Assembly: GCA_021773555.1 (NCBI GenBank)
Contig: JAJFKA010000124.1
Coordinates: forward strand, 1 to 64,000
DNA length: 64,000 nt
Origin: Gammaproteobacteria bacterium
Lineage (GTDB): Bacteria; Pseudomonadota; Gammaproteobacteria; Pseudomonadales; Azotimanducaceae
Direction: 5' to 3'
This document shows, one piece after another, positions 1 to 9,420 of this stretch. A program made the position numbers and the translations under genes. Numbering within the stretch: position 1 is the first letter of the stretch; every line of letters starts with the position of its first letter. The notes beneath the pieces were generated by a model that was given only the letters and a program-made list of their open reading frames with translations, searched no databases and was not told where the DNA came from.

Positions 1-14
1 ACAATGCGGGCTAG
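1..14. repeat. End of a CTAG-terminated inverted-repeat element (copy E, cut by window edge)
   Basis: The first 14 bases match the terminal repeat that closes the copies at 21233-21483, 23503-23656 and 44563-44775 (end sequence AATGCGGGCTAG). The rest of the element lies outside the window. The CTAG at 11-14 contains the reverse complement of the stop codon of the adjoining minus-strand transporter gene. Confidence 0.75.
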
Positions 15-1240
15 AGGGTATCCTCGACAATCTCTTTTTCGGAGCGGGTCAGCGGAAAGATCAATCCCAGCCAGAGAGCGGTGACCATGAAGCCGATGGC
101 AAGGTAGTACTGACTCATCAAAATGCCTGCGTTTTGCAGCATGACGATGGCAACCGAAGAACCTCCCTTGCCTGACCGATAACCGAATACATCGATGACT
201 TCTTTGGCACGGTATCTCTCGTTAAATCCCAGGGGGATGTAGAGAAGTTCCTTGGCAGCGCGAAACAGTGAGTAGTCGAACGCCTTGAAAAGAAAAAAGG
301 CGGCGCCCACTGTCCACACATTCGGTTGATACAGCGCAACGGCTATCGCAGTGAGATGAATTAACGGCAGCAATAGATGTACCCAGCGCAGGGCAATGAA
401 GGTTAGTAAGAGTGGTGTAATCAGAAACTGTAATGCCAGCACGGAAGTATTCAAGGTTCCCCAGAATCTGCCCTGAAAGGCAGTTTCCTGATCCCGTCGG
501 CCGGTAAACTCGACAGAAAGCAGTTCCTGAAATTTAAAGTCCAGCACAGCCGCGATGATCTGGGAGGAAAAAACGATCGCTAACAGGCAGGACAGCGTCG
601 GATTGGATCGGATTAGCTGCCAGCCCATGTAGTGGTGAGCCTTGCCATGGACAGTCTCGGGAATCCGTGGTTCGCCATGGATGACATAGGTCAGATTGGA
701 GACCAGAGCGGCGGGCAGCAATGAAACCGCCGCCAGCAGGATCATCGTTTCAGTACCCAGTGATTCGGCCGAGACGGCGACAAGTGAACCGCCGATGGCA
801 CCACCGAGTCCGGCGATTCCCGTGATAGGTCCATTTAACTTGCGTCCTGTTGCCGGCGATAGCGACGAATTGATGTAGCTCCAGTACTGTTCAATCAACA
901 GTACAATATAAAACTCTTTCACGAGGAACAGCACCGGTGTGATGGTCTTGTTACCGGTCATCACAACCAGGTAACAGCACAGTATGATCAAACCTGAACC
1001 CAGAGAGGTCACCAGCAAGGTGCGCCGGGGGCCAAGCTGACTGAGAACCCACCCATAAAGGGCGACACCGGCGAAAACCACAACGGGCATGGCAGCCATG
1101 ACCAGGGGAAGATTTTCCGCACCATAGGCCGTCTTGAACAACACCGTTGCTGCTGAGCGAATGAGTTCATAACCCACCAGCGTAAACATTGCCGAGACTG
1201 CCATCATGCCGGCAATTTGGTATTCACTTGAAATTTTCAT
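11..1240 (-). CDS. MFS-type carrier related to Npt1/Npt2 nucleotide transporters
   Basis: A 409-residue, strongly hydrophobic polytopic inner-membrane protein with about 10-12 membrane segments and a charged loop near residues 190-205. The segment around residues 105-150 (a run of acidic and aromatic residues, then a Gly-rich helix GIAGLGGAIGG) resembles the Npt/TLC ATP-ADP carrier branch of the major facilitator superfamily. That family exchanges nucleotides in intracellular bacteria, but free-living bacteria carry paralogues of unknown substrate, so no substrate is assigned. The ATG at 1240 has only a weak ribosome binding site. The stop codon TAG is formed by the CTAG of the repeat end at 11-14, so the natural C-terminus may have been altered or just preserved by the insertion. 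An ordinary MFS permease is the alternative. Confidence 0.7.
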   Translation of the reverse strand: MKISSEYQIAGMMAVSAMFTLVGYELIRSAATVLFKTAYGAENLPLVMAAMPVVVFAGVALYGWVLSQLGPRRTLLVTSLGSGLIILCCYLVVMTGNKTITPVLFLVKEFYIVLLIEQYWSYINSSLSPATGRKLNGPITGIAGLGGAIGGSLVAVSAESLGTETMILLAAVSLLPAALVSNLTYVIHGEPRIPETVHGKAHHYMGWQLIRSNPTLSCLLAIVFSSQIIAAVLDFKFQELLSVEFTGRRDQETAFQGRFWGTLNTSVLALQFLITPLLLTFIALRWVHLLLPLIHLTAIAVALYQPNVWTVGAAFFLFKAFDYSLFRAAKELLYIPLGFNERYRAKEVIDVFGYRSGKGGSSVAIVMLQNAGILMSQYYLAIGFMVTALWLGLIFPLTRSEKEIVEDTL

Positions 1241-1435
1241 AAGGACAGACTTGTTGTTGGGTCAACGCAGTGTCAAAGGCAACCCGGCCAGTCAAGCAGG
1301 GACTCAGTGCGGCAAGCATTATCTCGCGGAACGAAACTTGACATATACCGCCTAAATCCGCAAATTGCGCTCTTTCCGACAATACCTGATCAGCGTCCGC
1401 GAGGATCGGGATTCTAAACTTCCTGGCAGAGTTCT

Positions 1436-2632
1436 ATGCAAAAACCAAACTCGATTCCCGTGAATCCACGCTTTTCTTCAGGACCGACGGTCAAGCGACC
1501 CGGTTGGTCTGTGCACAATCTTGATACCGCAAACCTGGGGCGCTCACATCGAGCGAAACAACCAAAGGCGCGGATTAAAAAGCTGATTGACGACAGTAAG
1601 ACCTTGCTTGGCATGCCGGAAGATTACCTGCTTGGAATTGTCCCGGGCTCCGATACTGGCGCCTTCGAACTGGCAATGTGGTCCATGCTGGGCGCGCGCG
1701 GCATTGATGTACTGTCCTGGGAAAGTTTTGGCCAGGGATGGTATTCGGATATCAGCAAACAATTGAAGCTCGAGGATGTCCGTCATATCAGCGCGGATTA
1801 CGGTCAACTGCCTGACCTTGGACAAGTCGACTCTGTCAACCGGGATGTGATTTTCACCTGGAACGGAACGACCTCCGGAGTGCGGGTACCGGATGCCGAC
1901 TGGATCTCTGAAAACAGGAAAGGGTTAACATTTTGCGACGCCACCTCGGCCGTATTCGCGATGCCGATTGACTGGCACAAGCTCGACGTTATTACCTGGT
2001 CGTGGCAAAAGGTGTTAGGCGGGGAAGCCGCCCATGGCATGCTGGCATTGTCACCCCGGGCGGTATCCCGCCTGGAAAGCTACCAGCCATCCTGGCCACT
2101 GCCAAAAATATTCCGGCTAACTAAAAATGGGGCGCTGATGCGTGACATCTTCGAGGGCGCAACTATTAATACTCCGTCAATGCTAGCGGTAGAAGATCAG
2201 CTGGATGCGTTGAACTGGGCGGAGGAAATCGGTGGACTGGCAGCATTAATCTCTCGGAGTGCAGCAAATCTCGACTGCCTTAGTGACTGGGTTTCCAAAA
2301 CCGACTGGATTGAATTTCTGAGCGAAGCCCCGGGTACGCGCTCCAGCACGTCGATCTGCCTTAAAATCGTTGATCCGGATTTTGTTGCCACCACGGATGA
2401 TCAGCAAGCAGGGCTGATCAAACAGCTGGTCACATTGCTTGAAAATGAAGGTGTGGCCCTGGACATCGGTGGCCATCGCGATGCGCCTCCTGGATTGCGT
2501 ATCTGGGGTGGTGGCACCGTTGAGACGACAAATCTTGCCGCGTTGTTACCCTGGCTCGAGTGGGCGTATCAATGCCTTAAACCTGAAATCCTTGCGCTGG
2601 CGCAATCGGAAGTTCAGTCCGCGCTATCGTGA
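1436..2632 (+). CDS. serC: Phosphoserine aminotransferase (alpha/Methanosarcina type)
   Basis: 398 residues, a fold-type I PLP enzyme. Expected reaction: 3-phosphohydroxypyruvate plus glutamate to 3-phosphoserine, the second step of serine biosynthesis, in the cytoplasm. The N-terminus has the family signature ([15 protein letters not shown], residues 10-24) and GRSHR at 35-39. The PLP aspartate lies in FCDATSAVF (D168) and the Schiff-base lysine is K192 in SWQKVLGG. Length fits the roughly 370-400 residue subfamily. The stop TGA overlaps the GTG start of the next gene by four bases (GTGA), so the two are probably translationally coupled, which is an unusual neighbour for serC. The usual partner serA is not in the window. 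Function is confident; the reason for coupling to a transporter is not known. Confidence 0.88.
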   Translation: MQKPNSIPVNPRFSSGPTVKRPGWSVHNLDTANLGRSHRAKQPKARIKKLIDDSKTLLGMPEDYLLGIVPGSDTGAFELAMWSMLGARGIDVLSWESFGQGWYSDISKQLKLEDVRHISADYGQLPDLGQVDSVNRDVIFTWNGTTSGVRVPDADWISENRKGLTFCDATSAVFAMPIDWHKLDVITWSWQKVLGGEAAHGMLALSPRAVSRLESYQPSWPLPKIFRLTKNGALMRDIFEGATINTPSMLAVEDQLDALNWAEEIGGLAALISRSAANLDCLSDWVSKTDWIEFLSEAPGTRSSTSICLKIVDPDFVATTDDQQAGLIKQLVTLLENEGVALDIGGHRDAPPGLRIWGGGTVETTNLAALLPWLEWAYQCLKPEILALAQSEVQSALS

Positions 2633-3594
2633 AACTACTGCTCGCAGCCTGTCTGGCGCTGCTCGTCTGGGTTGCGGACGCAGCACCGATTGAGACCCAG
2701 GATGAGGTGCATTTCCTCATTCCGGCCGGACCTGGAGGGGGCTGGGATGGCACCGCCCGCGGGATGGGGGAAGCAATGCTGAAGTCCGGGGCGGTAAGTA
2801 AGGTGTCGTTCGAGAACTATTCCGGGGGTGGCGGTGGTCGCGCAATCGCAAAACTCATCGAGACGGCGCAACGTCAAACGAACACTTTATTGATCTCCTC
2901 TACACCCATGGTAGTGCGGTCGCTACAGAAAATATTCCCGCAATCATTCCGGGATCTTAAACCAATTGCCTCGGTGATCGCCGATTACAGCAGCTTCGTT
3001 GTCGCGGCAGACTCCAGACTGATGAACTGGGCGCAGGTGATCGAGGCATTCTCCCAGGATCCCAGATCGGTAAAAGTCGCAGGTGGTTCAGTTCGCGGCA
3101 GTACCGACCACTTTGTGTTTGCCCGGGCGTTACAACTCGCAGGCATGGACCCGCGTAAGGTGATTTATGTGGCTTACGATGGCGGCGGTAAAGCCATGGC
3201 CGGTATCCTCACGGGTGAAGCCCAGATCCTCTCCACCGGTTTAAGCGAGGCAATTGATATGGCCAGGGCCGGGGAAGTACGTATTCTGGCCATCACAGCG
3301 CCGGAACGCATTAGTGATGCACCGGATCTGCCGGTTCTTCGGGAACTGGGCTATGAACTGACATTCGCCAACTGGCGGGGATTTTTTGCCGCTCCGGGCT
3401 TACCGGAAGCGCGCTATACCCAGATGAAAGCAACCGTTACGAGGACGCTGGCCAGTGATGCATTCGAGCAGGTACGCGCCCGAAACGGCTGGTCGAGATT
3501 ACATATTGAGGGCGACGCATTCTACGCATACCTGGAGAAACAGGAGGCTGAAATCGGTGAATTAATGCGCAATCTTGGTTTTCTTCGCAATTGA
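2629..3594 (+). CDS. tctC: Tripartite tricarboxylate transporter, periplasmic binding protein (TctC/Bug family)
   Basis: 321 residues with a cleavable signal peptide (hydrophobic residues 2-17, likely cut after WVADA). The mature part opens with the Bug-family ligand loop around residues 28-45 ([12 protein letters not shown]) and has the SGGGGG and TLLISST segments typical of TctC proteins. These bind carboxylates such as citrate, tricarballylate or aromatic acids and hand them to TctAB. The start is GTG at 2629, overlapping the serC stop. tctB and tctA follow directly, so this is the first gene of a complete TctCBA set. The substrate cannot be read from sequence. No sensor kinase or TctD regulator is adjacent. 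Confidence 0.9.
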   Translation: MKLLLAACLALLVWVADAAPIETQDEVHFLIPAGPGGGWDGTARGMGEAMLKSGAVSKVSFENYSGGGGGRAIAKLIETAQRQTNTLLISSTPMVVRSLQKIFPQSFRDLKPIASVIADYSSFVVAADSRLMNWAQVIEAFSQDPRSVKVAGGSVRGSTDHFVFARALQLAGMDPRKVIYVAYDGGGKAMAGILTGEAQILSTGLSEAIDMARAGEVRILAITAPERISDAPDLPVLRELGYELTFANWRGFFAAPGLPEARYTQMKATVTRTLASDAFEQVRARNGWSRLHIEGDAFYAYLEKQEAEIGELMRNLGFLRN

Positions 3595-3622
3595 TCTAAA
3601 ATCTAGAAAAGAGACATAACTG

Positions 3623-4090
3623 ATTGTTTATATAACTAAAAATAGAGTTACAGCGGCGATTTTTCTCATCGTATTCTGCAGTTATGGCGGACTCGCAACC
3701 GAGATCCCTTTGGATTTCTGGTCCGAGGAGGAAACGTTCAATGCCCGCTCCCTGCCCTATCTTATCGCCCTGGCGGGTGCGCTGATCGCCGGATTGCTGC
3801 TGTTTTTACCATCGGAAGATCCAGACACCTCGGCACTGGTTGATTACCAGTGGCGTCAGGCCGCCCTGCTCCTGTTTCTGATGAGCGGGTATGGTGCTGT
3901 CCTTGAGTGGCTCGGCTTTTTACCAGCGACCATTACATTCCTATGCCTGAGCTGTGCGGTACTGGGTGAGCGACGAATCCTGGTCATTCTCGCAGCCTGT
4001 GTGCCCCTGGTTATAGGGTTCTGGTTACTTATGGACTCCCTTGGGATCTATCTGGACCCGGGACGCTGGCTGATCTGGGGGTCCCAATAA
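3623..4090 (+). CDS. tctB: Tripartite tricarboxylate transporter small membrane subunit (TctB)
   Basis: Small membrane subunit of the TctABC system. The frame is open from a TAA at 3617-3619. The first ordinary start is TTG at 3710, but that would remove the first transmembrane helix, which is clearly encoded upstream (3647-3700: RVTAAIFLIVFCSYGGLA). TctB proteins normally have four helices and about 150 residues, so translation must begin near 3620-3632. The only candidates there are CTG 3620, ATT 3623 and ATA 3632, with a purine-rich AAAAGAGA at 3607-3614 in front. The coordinate given uses ATT (155 residues). The stop overlaps the tctA start as TAATG. The family is secure; the start codon is inferred and could be an unusual initiation or a mutated ATG. 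Confidence 0.75.
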   Translation: MVYITKNRVTAAIFLIVFCSYGGLATEIPLDFWSEEETFNARSLPYLIALAGALIAGLLLFLPSEDPDTSALVDYQWRQAALLLFLMSGYGAVLEWLGFLPATITFLCLSCAVLGERRILVILAACVPLVIGFWLLMDSLGIYLDPGRWLIWGSQ

Positions 4091-5601
4091 TGCTTGACGG
4101 TCTGTTACTCGGACTTACCACAGTCATGACATTGCACAATCTGCTGCTGGTCTTTGGTGGTTGCGCTGCAGGCACGCTGATCGGTATGTTACCCGGACTC
4201 GGACCCATTTCTGCCATCGCATTGATGATCCCCATTACTTACGGATTTGAACCAGCCAGTGGCATGATCCTGTTATCCGGGGTCTATTATGGGGCAATCT
4301 TTGGCGGTTCAACCTCCTCGATTCTCATCAACGCACCGGGCGTCGCAGGAACCGTGGCTACCGCATTCGATGGCTATCCCCTGGCCCAGAAGGGCCTGGC
4401 GGGAAAAGCCCTGGCACTCGCGGCCTGGTCCTCCTTCGCCGGTGGTACGCTGGCGGCGTTAATGCTTGTAATGGCTGCGCCAATACTGGCGAAACTGTCC
4501 CTTGGATTTCAATCCGCAGACTATTTCGTGTTGATGCTGCTTGGTCTGTCGCTGGTTTCCGCGTTTTCACCGCCGGGTCAATATCTAAAATCACTATTGA
4601 TGACTTGTCTCGGACTGATGTTGTCAACCGTCGGTACGGATCTGTCAGCCGGCGTGCAACGATTTACTTTTGGACGCATGGACCTGATCGATGGCATCAG
4701 TTTCCTGTTGCTGGCGATGGGTACTTTTGCGCTCGCCGAAGCGGTCATGATGGTGTTAAAACAAGGTGAGCAGACGAAGCCGGTACAACTCGATGGCATG
4801 GATCTCAGACTCAGTGCGCAGGAACTGAAATCCGTCGCACCCGTGATCACCCGTTCCTCTGTGCTTGGCTTCCTTATCGGTGTGTTACCGGGCGCAGGTG
4901 CAACCATTGCCTCGTTTCTCGCCTATGGATTCGAGCGCAACCTCGCCTTGGACGATGAAAAGCGGCAGTTTGGTCAGGGCAGTCTGAAAGGTCTCGCGGC
5001 GCCGGAAACTGCGAACAATGCCGCCTGCACCGGCTCCTTCGTCCCGCTCCTCACCCTGGGCATACCGGGATCAGGAACCACAGCAGTGCTGCTTGGCGCG
5101 TTGATCGCATACGGAATTCAACCGGGACCCAGGCTCTTCGTCGATGAGCCAGGAGTCTTCTGGTCGGTTATCGTCTCGATGTATGTAGGCAATGTTATTT
5201 TACTGTTCCTGAATCTTCCCCTGATTCCCTACATCGCAAAACTCCTGCAGATTCCCAGGCAATTCCTTATCCCGTCGATCATGTTTTTTTCCCTGATGGG
5301 CGTCTATCTGGTTTCGTTCAACACTTTTGACATCCAGATGATGGTGATTATCGCGACGCTTGCAGTGACACTACGTTTGCTGGAGTTTCCGATGGCACCC
5401 CTGCTCCTCGGCTTCATTTTAGGCGGTATGCTGGAGGATAACTTACGCCGGGCCATAACCCTCGGCGACGGGGAATTCAGTTTTCTCATCGAACGTCCCG
5501 TCACTTTAGTCCTGCTTGGGATAACAGCGCTGGTTTTGTTTAATCCCCTGTTACGCAGGGGGGTGACCTGGCTACTTGAAAGGCGTGCCGGTAAATTATA
5601 A
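4090..5601 (+). CDS. tctA: Tripartite tricarboxylate transporter large membrane subunit (TctA)
   Basis: 503 residues, the roughly 12-helix permease of the TctABC secondary transporter, driven by ion gradients. The two pseudo-repeats of the family are both visible: GMLPGLGPISAIA near residue 32 and GVLPGAGATIASF near residue 262. The GIPGSGTTAVLLGALIAYG segment near residue 320 is also a family hallmark. It starts with ATG at 4090, overlapping the tctB stop, and works with the TctC protein two genes upstream. Length is normal. After the stop at 5601 there are 193 bp before rsgA. Confidence 0.93.
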   Translation: MLDGLLLGLTTVMTLHNLLLVFGGCAAGTLIGMLPGLGPISAIALMIPITYGFEPASGMILLSGVYYGAIFGGSTSSILINAPGVAGTVATAFDGYPLAQKGLAGKALALAAWSSFAGGTLAALMLVMAAPILAKLSLGFQSADYFVLMLLGLSLVSAFSPPGQYLKSLLMTCLGLMLSTVGTDLSAGVQRFTFGRMDLIDGISFLLLAMGTFALAEAVMMVLKQGEQTKPVQLDGMDLRLSAQELKSVAPVITRSSVLGFLIGVLPGAGATIASFLAYGFERNLALDDEKRQFGQGSLKGLAAPETANNAACTGSFVPLLTLGIPGSGTTAVLLGALIAYGIQPGPRLFVDEPGVFWSVIVSMYVGNVILLFLNLPLIPYIAKLLQIPRQFLIPSIMFFSLMGVYLVSFNTFDIQMMVIIATLAVTLRLLEFPMAPLLLGFILGGMLEDNLRRAITLGDGEFSFLIERPVTLVLLGITALVLFNPLLRRGVTWLLERRAGKL

Positions 5602-5794
5602 GGTGCTGTTAACTTAAACACCGCCAGGAGCATTTCTATGATTGTTAGAACGACACTGAAGCGCAACGCTGCAGGGCTGAGTTAATATCACGCATGTTCC
5701 GCCGGACCATCCTGTCCGCGCGAATTTCCAACCCGTGTATTCATCCAGATCTGTCAGCGCAGCCTATCGCTTACCTGCATATCTGGAGCATTGA

Positions 5795-6868
5795 ATGGAT
5801 TTAGTTGAACTGGGTTGGAAGCCACATTTCCAACAACAATTAGAAGATCTACCACAGCATCTCACGCCTGCGCGAGTCGCGAGGCTGGACCTTAACCGCT
5901 ACCACCTGTTGTCCGCTGCAGGAGAATTGCTCGGCAGTTTGCCCGGCCGTACCTACGCTGAGGCGACCACAAAAGCCGAACTGCCAACCGTCGGCGACTG
6001 GGTGCTTACCCAACCTGCAGACAAGGATGATCCGACTTCTGTCACCATTGAGTATACCCTCACCCGATTCAGTAAATTCTCCCGCAAGGAAGCTGGAGAA
6101 AAATATGAAGAGCAGGTGGTCGCCGCTAACATCGACAGTGTGTTTATCGTCAGCGGTCTCGATGATAACTTCAATGCGAACCGGATTGAACGATACCTGG
6201 TTCTCGCCTGGAGTAGCGGGTCAAATCCAGTGATTGTCCTTAACAAGGCGGACTTATGTCCTGATCGCGAGGAAAAACTGCTCTCCCTCGGTGCTATTGC
6301 GGCAGGGGTTCCCATACATATCGTGAGCGCTCAATCCGGTGAAGGAATTGAGGCCCTGAACGCCTACATCGGCCCTGGTCAGACTGTCGCGCTGCTGGGT
6401 TCGTCCGGTGTTGGCAAGTCCACCATTATCAACGCTCTGCTGGGTTTCGAAAGATTCGAAACTGGCGCCGTCCGTCAGGGAGATGATAAAGGACGGCACA
6501 CCACAACCTTTCGAGAGATGTGCAGCCTGGACCGTGGTGGATTAATCATTGATACACCTGGCATGCGGGAAATTCAAATCTGGGCCGATGAGGCATCCCT
6601 GGCACAGACGTTCTCTGATGTGGACGTTGCGGCGCAAAATTGCCGGTTCAATGATTGCGCACACGAATCTGAACCGGGTTGCGCCGTTCAGGCAGCTATT
6701 GCCGCGGGAACGCTTGAAAATTCAAGGCTCCTGAGTTATCGCAAATTTCAACGCGAACTGGCGCATTTTGTCGAGAAACAAGATGCGGGGGCGCGCGCTG
6801 AGAAGAAAAAAGTACGGAAAAAGTTTGCCCGGACCCTTCGTCATCGGCCGACCAAACGGGACCAGTAG
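5795..6868 (+). CDS. rsgA: Ribosome small-subunit-dependent GTPase RsgA (YjeQ)
   Basis: 357 residues. RsgA is a circularly permuted GTPase that helps late maturation of the 30S subunit. The permuted order G4-G1-G3 is visible: NKAD at 150-153, GSSGVGKST at 202-210, DTPG at 253-256. The N-terminal OB-fold precedes it (PTVGDWV at 64-70). The C-terminal zinc knuckle has C283, C288, H290 and C296. A basic tail (KKKVRKKF) follows, as usual for this family. The ATG has a good ribosome binding site (GGAG, 5780s). A strong hairpin terminator follows at 6877-6914. The usual neighbour orn is absent. Confidence 0.95.
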   Translation: MDLVELGWKPHFQQQLEDLPQHLTPARVARLDLNRYHLLSAAGELLGSLPGRTYAEATTKAELPTVGDWVLTQPADKDDPTSVTIEYTLTRFSKFSRKEAGEKYEEQVVAANIDSVFIVSGLDDNFNANRIERYLVLAWSSGSNPVIVLNKADLCPDREEKLLSLGAIAAGVPIHIVSAQSGEGIEALNAYIGPGQTVALLGSSGVGKSTIINALLGFERFETGAVRQGDDKGRHTTTFREMCSLDRGGLIIDTPGMREIQIWADEASLAQTFSDVDVAAQNCRFNDCAHESEPGCAVQAAIAAGTLENSRLLSYRKFQRELAHFVEKQDAGARAEKKKVRKKFARTLRHRPTKRDQ

Positions 6869-6876
6869 CCAAAACT

Positions 6877-6914
6877 AAAAAAGGGAACCTCCGTCCTGCA
6901 GAGATTCCCTTTTT
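6877..6914. terminator. Bidirectional intrinsic terminator
   Basis: A perfect stem AAAAAGGGAA / TTCCCTTTTT (6878-6887 with 6905-6914) encloses a loop of about 17 bases. It is A-rich on the left and T-rich on the right, so it can end both rsgA (plus strand) and the Ton operon (minus strand), which converge here. Confidence 0.85.
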
Positions 6915-6955
6915 GACTATGTGCCAATCCAGCCTATCCGGAATGATTGACCCGT

Positions 6956-8314
6956 TTAGTTGCCTGTCAGCATTTTACGAAGTTCTTCCTGTCGTCGTTT
7001 CTCGCCCGAAATGTAACGAATATACTGGCGCGACTGCTTTTGCATTTTCTTGTCAGCCTTGGCGGCAGCGCGAAATGCCTTCGTTGCGGCATCCCAGGAT
7101 TCCAGTTGCATCTGGGAAATTCCGTGCCAGAAGTTTACGTCTCCCTCATCTTTCAGATCGCCGGAATCCAGCGCCGCCTGATAGGCTACGACTGCTTCCT
7201 TGTGGCGATCCTCATTGGCCAGAGCCTGTGCCAGCCTGTACTGCAGTTCACCGTCCTCGGCAAATTTTGTGGCCGATCGCCAGGCATCAATTGCCTTACT
7301 CATTTCCTGGGCCATGGTGTAAGAGGTAGCCAGTAGTTTGAGGTTCTTCTCGTTCTCCTTGATGATGCCTGCCTTAAATCCTTTTTCAAGCACGACGGCC
7401 GCTTCGTAAGGAACTTCGGCATTCAGCAGTCGCTGTGAGAGCATAATGAGTTCCGATTCCTTCTCGAACATGTCCTGCGTATAAGCGGCGTAGTAAGCCG
7501 ACAAAGCCTTGTCATCAAAATTCTTTTCGCTGTACATGCCTGCAAGGTGCATCCAGTACTGCTTCTTCGGATAGTTCAGGATCAGTTTTTCAAGGACATT
7601 GATAACGTTATCGATGTCCTTTAGCTCGTTATACAGGACAACCTGCAAATACCACCAGTTCTCCTTGATGGTTTTCTCTTGCTCGATTGCGATCTGTTCG
7701 ACCCGCAGTGCAGTCTGCAGCGCATTCCGGAAATCTTCCATCTGGTAGTAGGCCGTCGCCTTGATAAAGGTCACACCCGCATCGGGTATGTCGCGCATTG
7801 CTTCCCAGCGTTCGATGTACTCAATCGACCTGCCATACTTTTCCTGTGAATAATACAGTTGGAAAAGTGCTCGAATAACGGATTGTTCCAGCGCTTCAGT
7901 AATCGTGCCTTGTTCCAGGACCTTCTCGTAGGCCTTAACGGTGTTGGGAACATCTTCAAGGGTATAGTAGGCGAAGGCCAGGGTATTCCAGATCTGCGCA
8001 GCCTCGTAACTATTCAGACCTCGCCGCTCGAGCAATTTCAAGAGCAGGCCAACCGCATCACGGGGAGTTCCGCCTGGATCAGGCGCAGGTTCACCCTCCT
8101 CGCGCGGCGCGGATTCAGGATCAATCATCACCTGTGCTTCGGCGAGTCGCTTATAGGTTTGTTCGCGCATGGCCGGTACCTTGCGCGTCTTTTTCTTCTC
8201 TTCGGCGAATGCTGAGCCGCCAAGACTGATTTCCTGATTGAGTTCCTGGCTGAGAGTACTGACCAACAGGGGTAATACCCAGAGGAAACTAAGAACCGCT
8301 AATCGCTTGTTCAT
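6956..8314 (-). CDS. Periplasmic tetratricopeptide-repeat protein of the Ton operon
   Basis: 452 residues. An N-terminal signal peptide runs to about residue 37 (cleavage after SAFA), followed by a charged linker and about ten TPR-like helix pairs (for example IWNTLAFAYYTLEDVPNTV near residue 110 and LQYRLAQALANEDRHKEAV near 360). It is the last gene of the six-gene operon DUF3450-ttpC-exbB-exbD-tonB-TPR. TPR proteins at this position are found in TtpC-type Ton systems of marine Gammaproteobacteria and are thought to act in the periplasm with TonB; the exact role is inferred. A very strong ribosome binding site (AGGAGGG) precedes the ATG. Confidence 0.85.
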   Translation of the reverse strand: MNKRLAVLSFLWVLPLLVSTLSQELNQEISLGGSAFAEEKKKTRKVPAMREQTYKRLAEAQVMIDPESAPREEGEPAPDPGGTPRDAVGLLLKLLERRGLNSYEAAQIWNTLAFAYYTLEDVPNTVKAYEKVLEQGTITEALEQSVIRALFQLYYSQEKYGRSIEYIERWEAMRDIPDAGVTFIKATAYYQMEDFRNALQTALRVEQIAIEQEKTIKENWWYLQVVLYNELKDIDNVINVLEKLILNYPKKQYWMHLAGMYSEKNFDDKALSAYYAAYTQDMFEKESELIMLSQRLLNAEVPYEAAVVLEKGFKAGIIKENEKNLKLLATSYTMAQEMSKAIDAWRSATKFAEDGELQYRLAQALANEDRHKEAVVAYQAALDSGDLKDEGDVNFWHGISQMQLESWDAATKAFRAAAKADKKMQKQSRQYIRYISGEKRRQEELRKMLTGN

Positions 8315-8326
8315 GACGCTACCCTC

Positions 8327-8977
8327 CTAGTCGTTGATAAGTTCAAAGGTAATCTTGTTTTGCACACCCGCGGTTTCTACGGGAGTACCATCAATTACCT
8401 TTGGTTTATATTTAAACTTGGCCGCCGCCTTGGTTGCCGCTGAGTCGAATACGCTGTTCGGATTGTCCTCACATTCGCCTTCATTACGGGCGTTCTTGAT
8501 CCAGCCGCAGTTGGATACCACAAATGGATCTTTGACCTGGCCGAGTTCCGACACGGTAAACTCGACGATGACCCAGCCCGTCATGCCACGAGACAGCGCT
8601 CGCCGCGGGTACTGTGGTTGAACCTTGACGATCGGCAGGTATTCACCATCACTGATGCCGAATCCGCCGCTACCGACGTTGATATCAACGGCGGTATTGA
8701 TATTACTCATGTTAAAACCGGCGTTATCCACGGCCACGTTAAAATTCTGTGGTGGGACATCCGGGGGCGGTTCGTCAGGGGGGGGTGGCTTCTTGGGTTT
8801 ACGCTTTTTGGTTTCAAGTTCCTGATCCTGCTTGACACGAACAAAGTCCACCAGGTTACCAATCTTATCATCACTGAGCGCACTGTCTGCGCCTTGAATC
8901 AGTGCCTGCATTAAATAGAACAACGCCAGGGTCACAAATATCCCGACGATGGTGGAAAGGCTAAACCGAATAATCAT
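8327..8977 (-). CDS. tonB: Energy transducer TonB (TonB2-like)
   Basis: 216 residues. One N-terminal membrane anchor (residues 8-25), a short basic/proline-rich spacer (KKPPPPDEPPPDVPP, about 62-77), and a C-terminal TonB domain with the YPRRALSRGMTGWV motif near residue 131 and the closing KITFEL segment. It carries proton-motive energy from ExbBD to outer-membrane receptors such as the STN-type receptor at 42285-44540. The spacer is short, as in TonB2-type proteins. Start ATG with GAGGTGG in front. It lies 11 bp after exbD and 12 bp before the TPR gene. Confidence 0.92.
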   Translation of the reverse strand: MIIRFSLSTIVGIFVTLALFYLMQALIQGADSALSDDKIGNLVDFVRVKQDQELETKKRKPKKPPPPDEPPPDVPPQNFNVAVDNAGFNMSNINTAVDINVGSGGFGISDGEYLPIVKVQPQYPRRALSRGMTGWVIVEFTVSELGQVKDPFVVSNCGWIKNARNEGECEDNPNSVFDSAATKAAAKFKYKPKVIDGTPVETAGVQNKITFELIND

Positions 8978-8988
8978 GAGTCCACCTC

Positions 8989-9387
8989 TTATTTGTCTTC
9001 GGAGGCAATTGCCACCTGACTTATTCCAATACTCCGGGCGGAGTCCATAATCGCGAGTACTTTTTCTACCTTGGACTCACTGTCGGCGATAATCACAAGT
9101 CCGCCCTTGGGATTCTCCAGATGCAGGCGTTCCATCATCGGCCGTACATTGCGAATGTCCACTTTCTTCTTATCGATCCAGATACTACTATCCGCGGCGA
9201 CACCCACGAGGAGCGAGACGGTTTTCTTGGCTTCAGCTGTCTTGGTATCCGGTCGATTGACTTCAACACCGGTTTCCTTGATAAAAGTCGCCGTTACGAT
9301 AAAAAAGATCAGCATGATGAACACCACGTCGAGCATGGGTGTCAGGTCAGCAACCTTTTCGTCTTCCTGTGCATTTAATTTCCGCAT
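8989..9387 (-). CDS. exbD: Biopolymer transporter ExbD
   Basis: 132 residues. One transmembrane helix near residues 19-38 contains the essential aspartate (PMLDVVFIMLIFF), followed by a periplasmic domain. ExbD is the proton-coupled stator partner of ExbB in the inner membrane. The gene sits between exbB (33 bp upstream) and tonB. The protein starts MRKLNAQEDEKVADLTPMLD, which matches the cytoplasmic N-terminus of the family. Confidence 0.93.
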   Translation of the reverse strand: MRKLNAQEDEKVADLTPMLDVVFIMLIFFIVTATFIKETGVEVNRPDTKTAEAKKTVSLLVGVAADSSIWIDKKKVDIRNVRPMMERLHLENPKGGLVIIADSESKVEKVLAIMDSARSIGISQVAIASEDK

Positions 9388-9420
9388 TCTTGTTCTCTAA
9401 TCGACGTTTAGGAAATGACG

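Noticed and set aside
5638-5685. 15-codon frame MIVRTTLKRNAAGLS before rsgA, with an AGGAG site
   Set aside because: It is very short, with no attenuator structure or repeated codons; possibly a leader peptide but cannot be supported.
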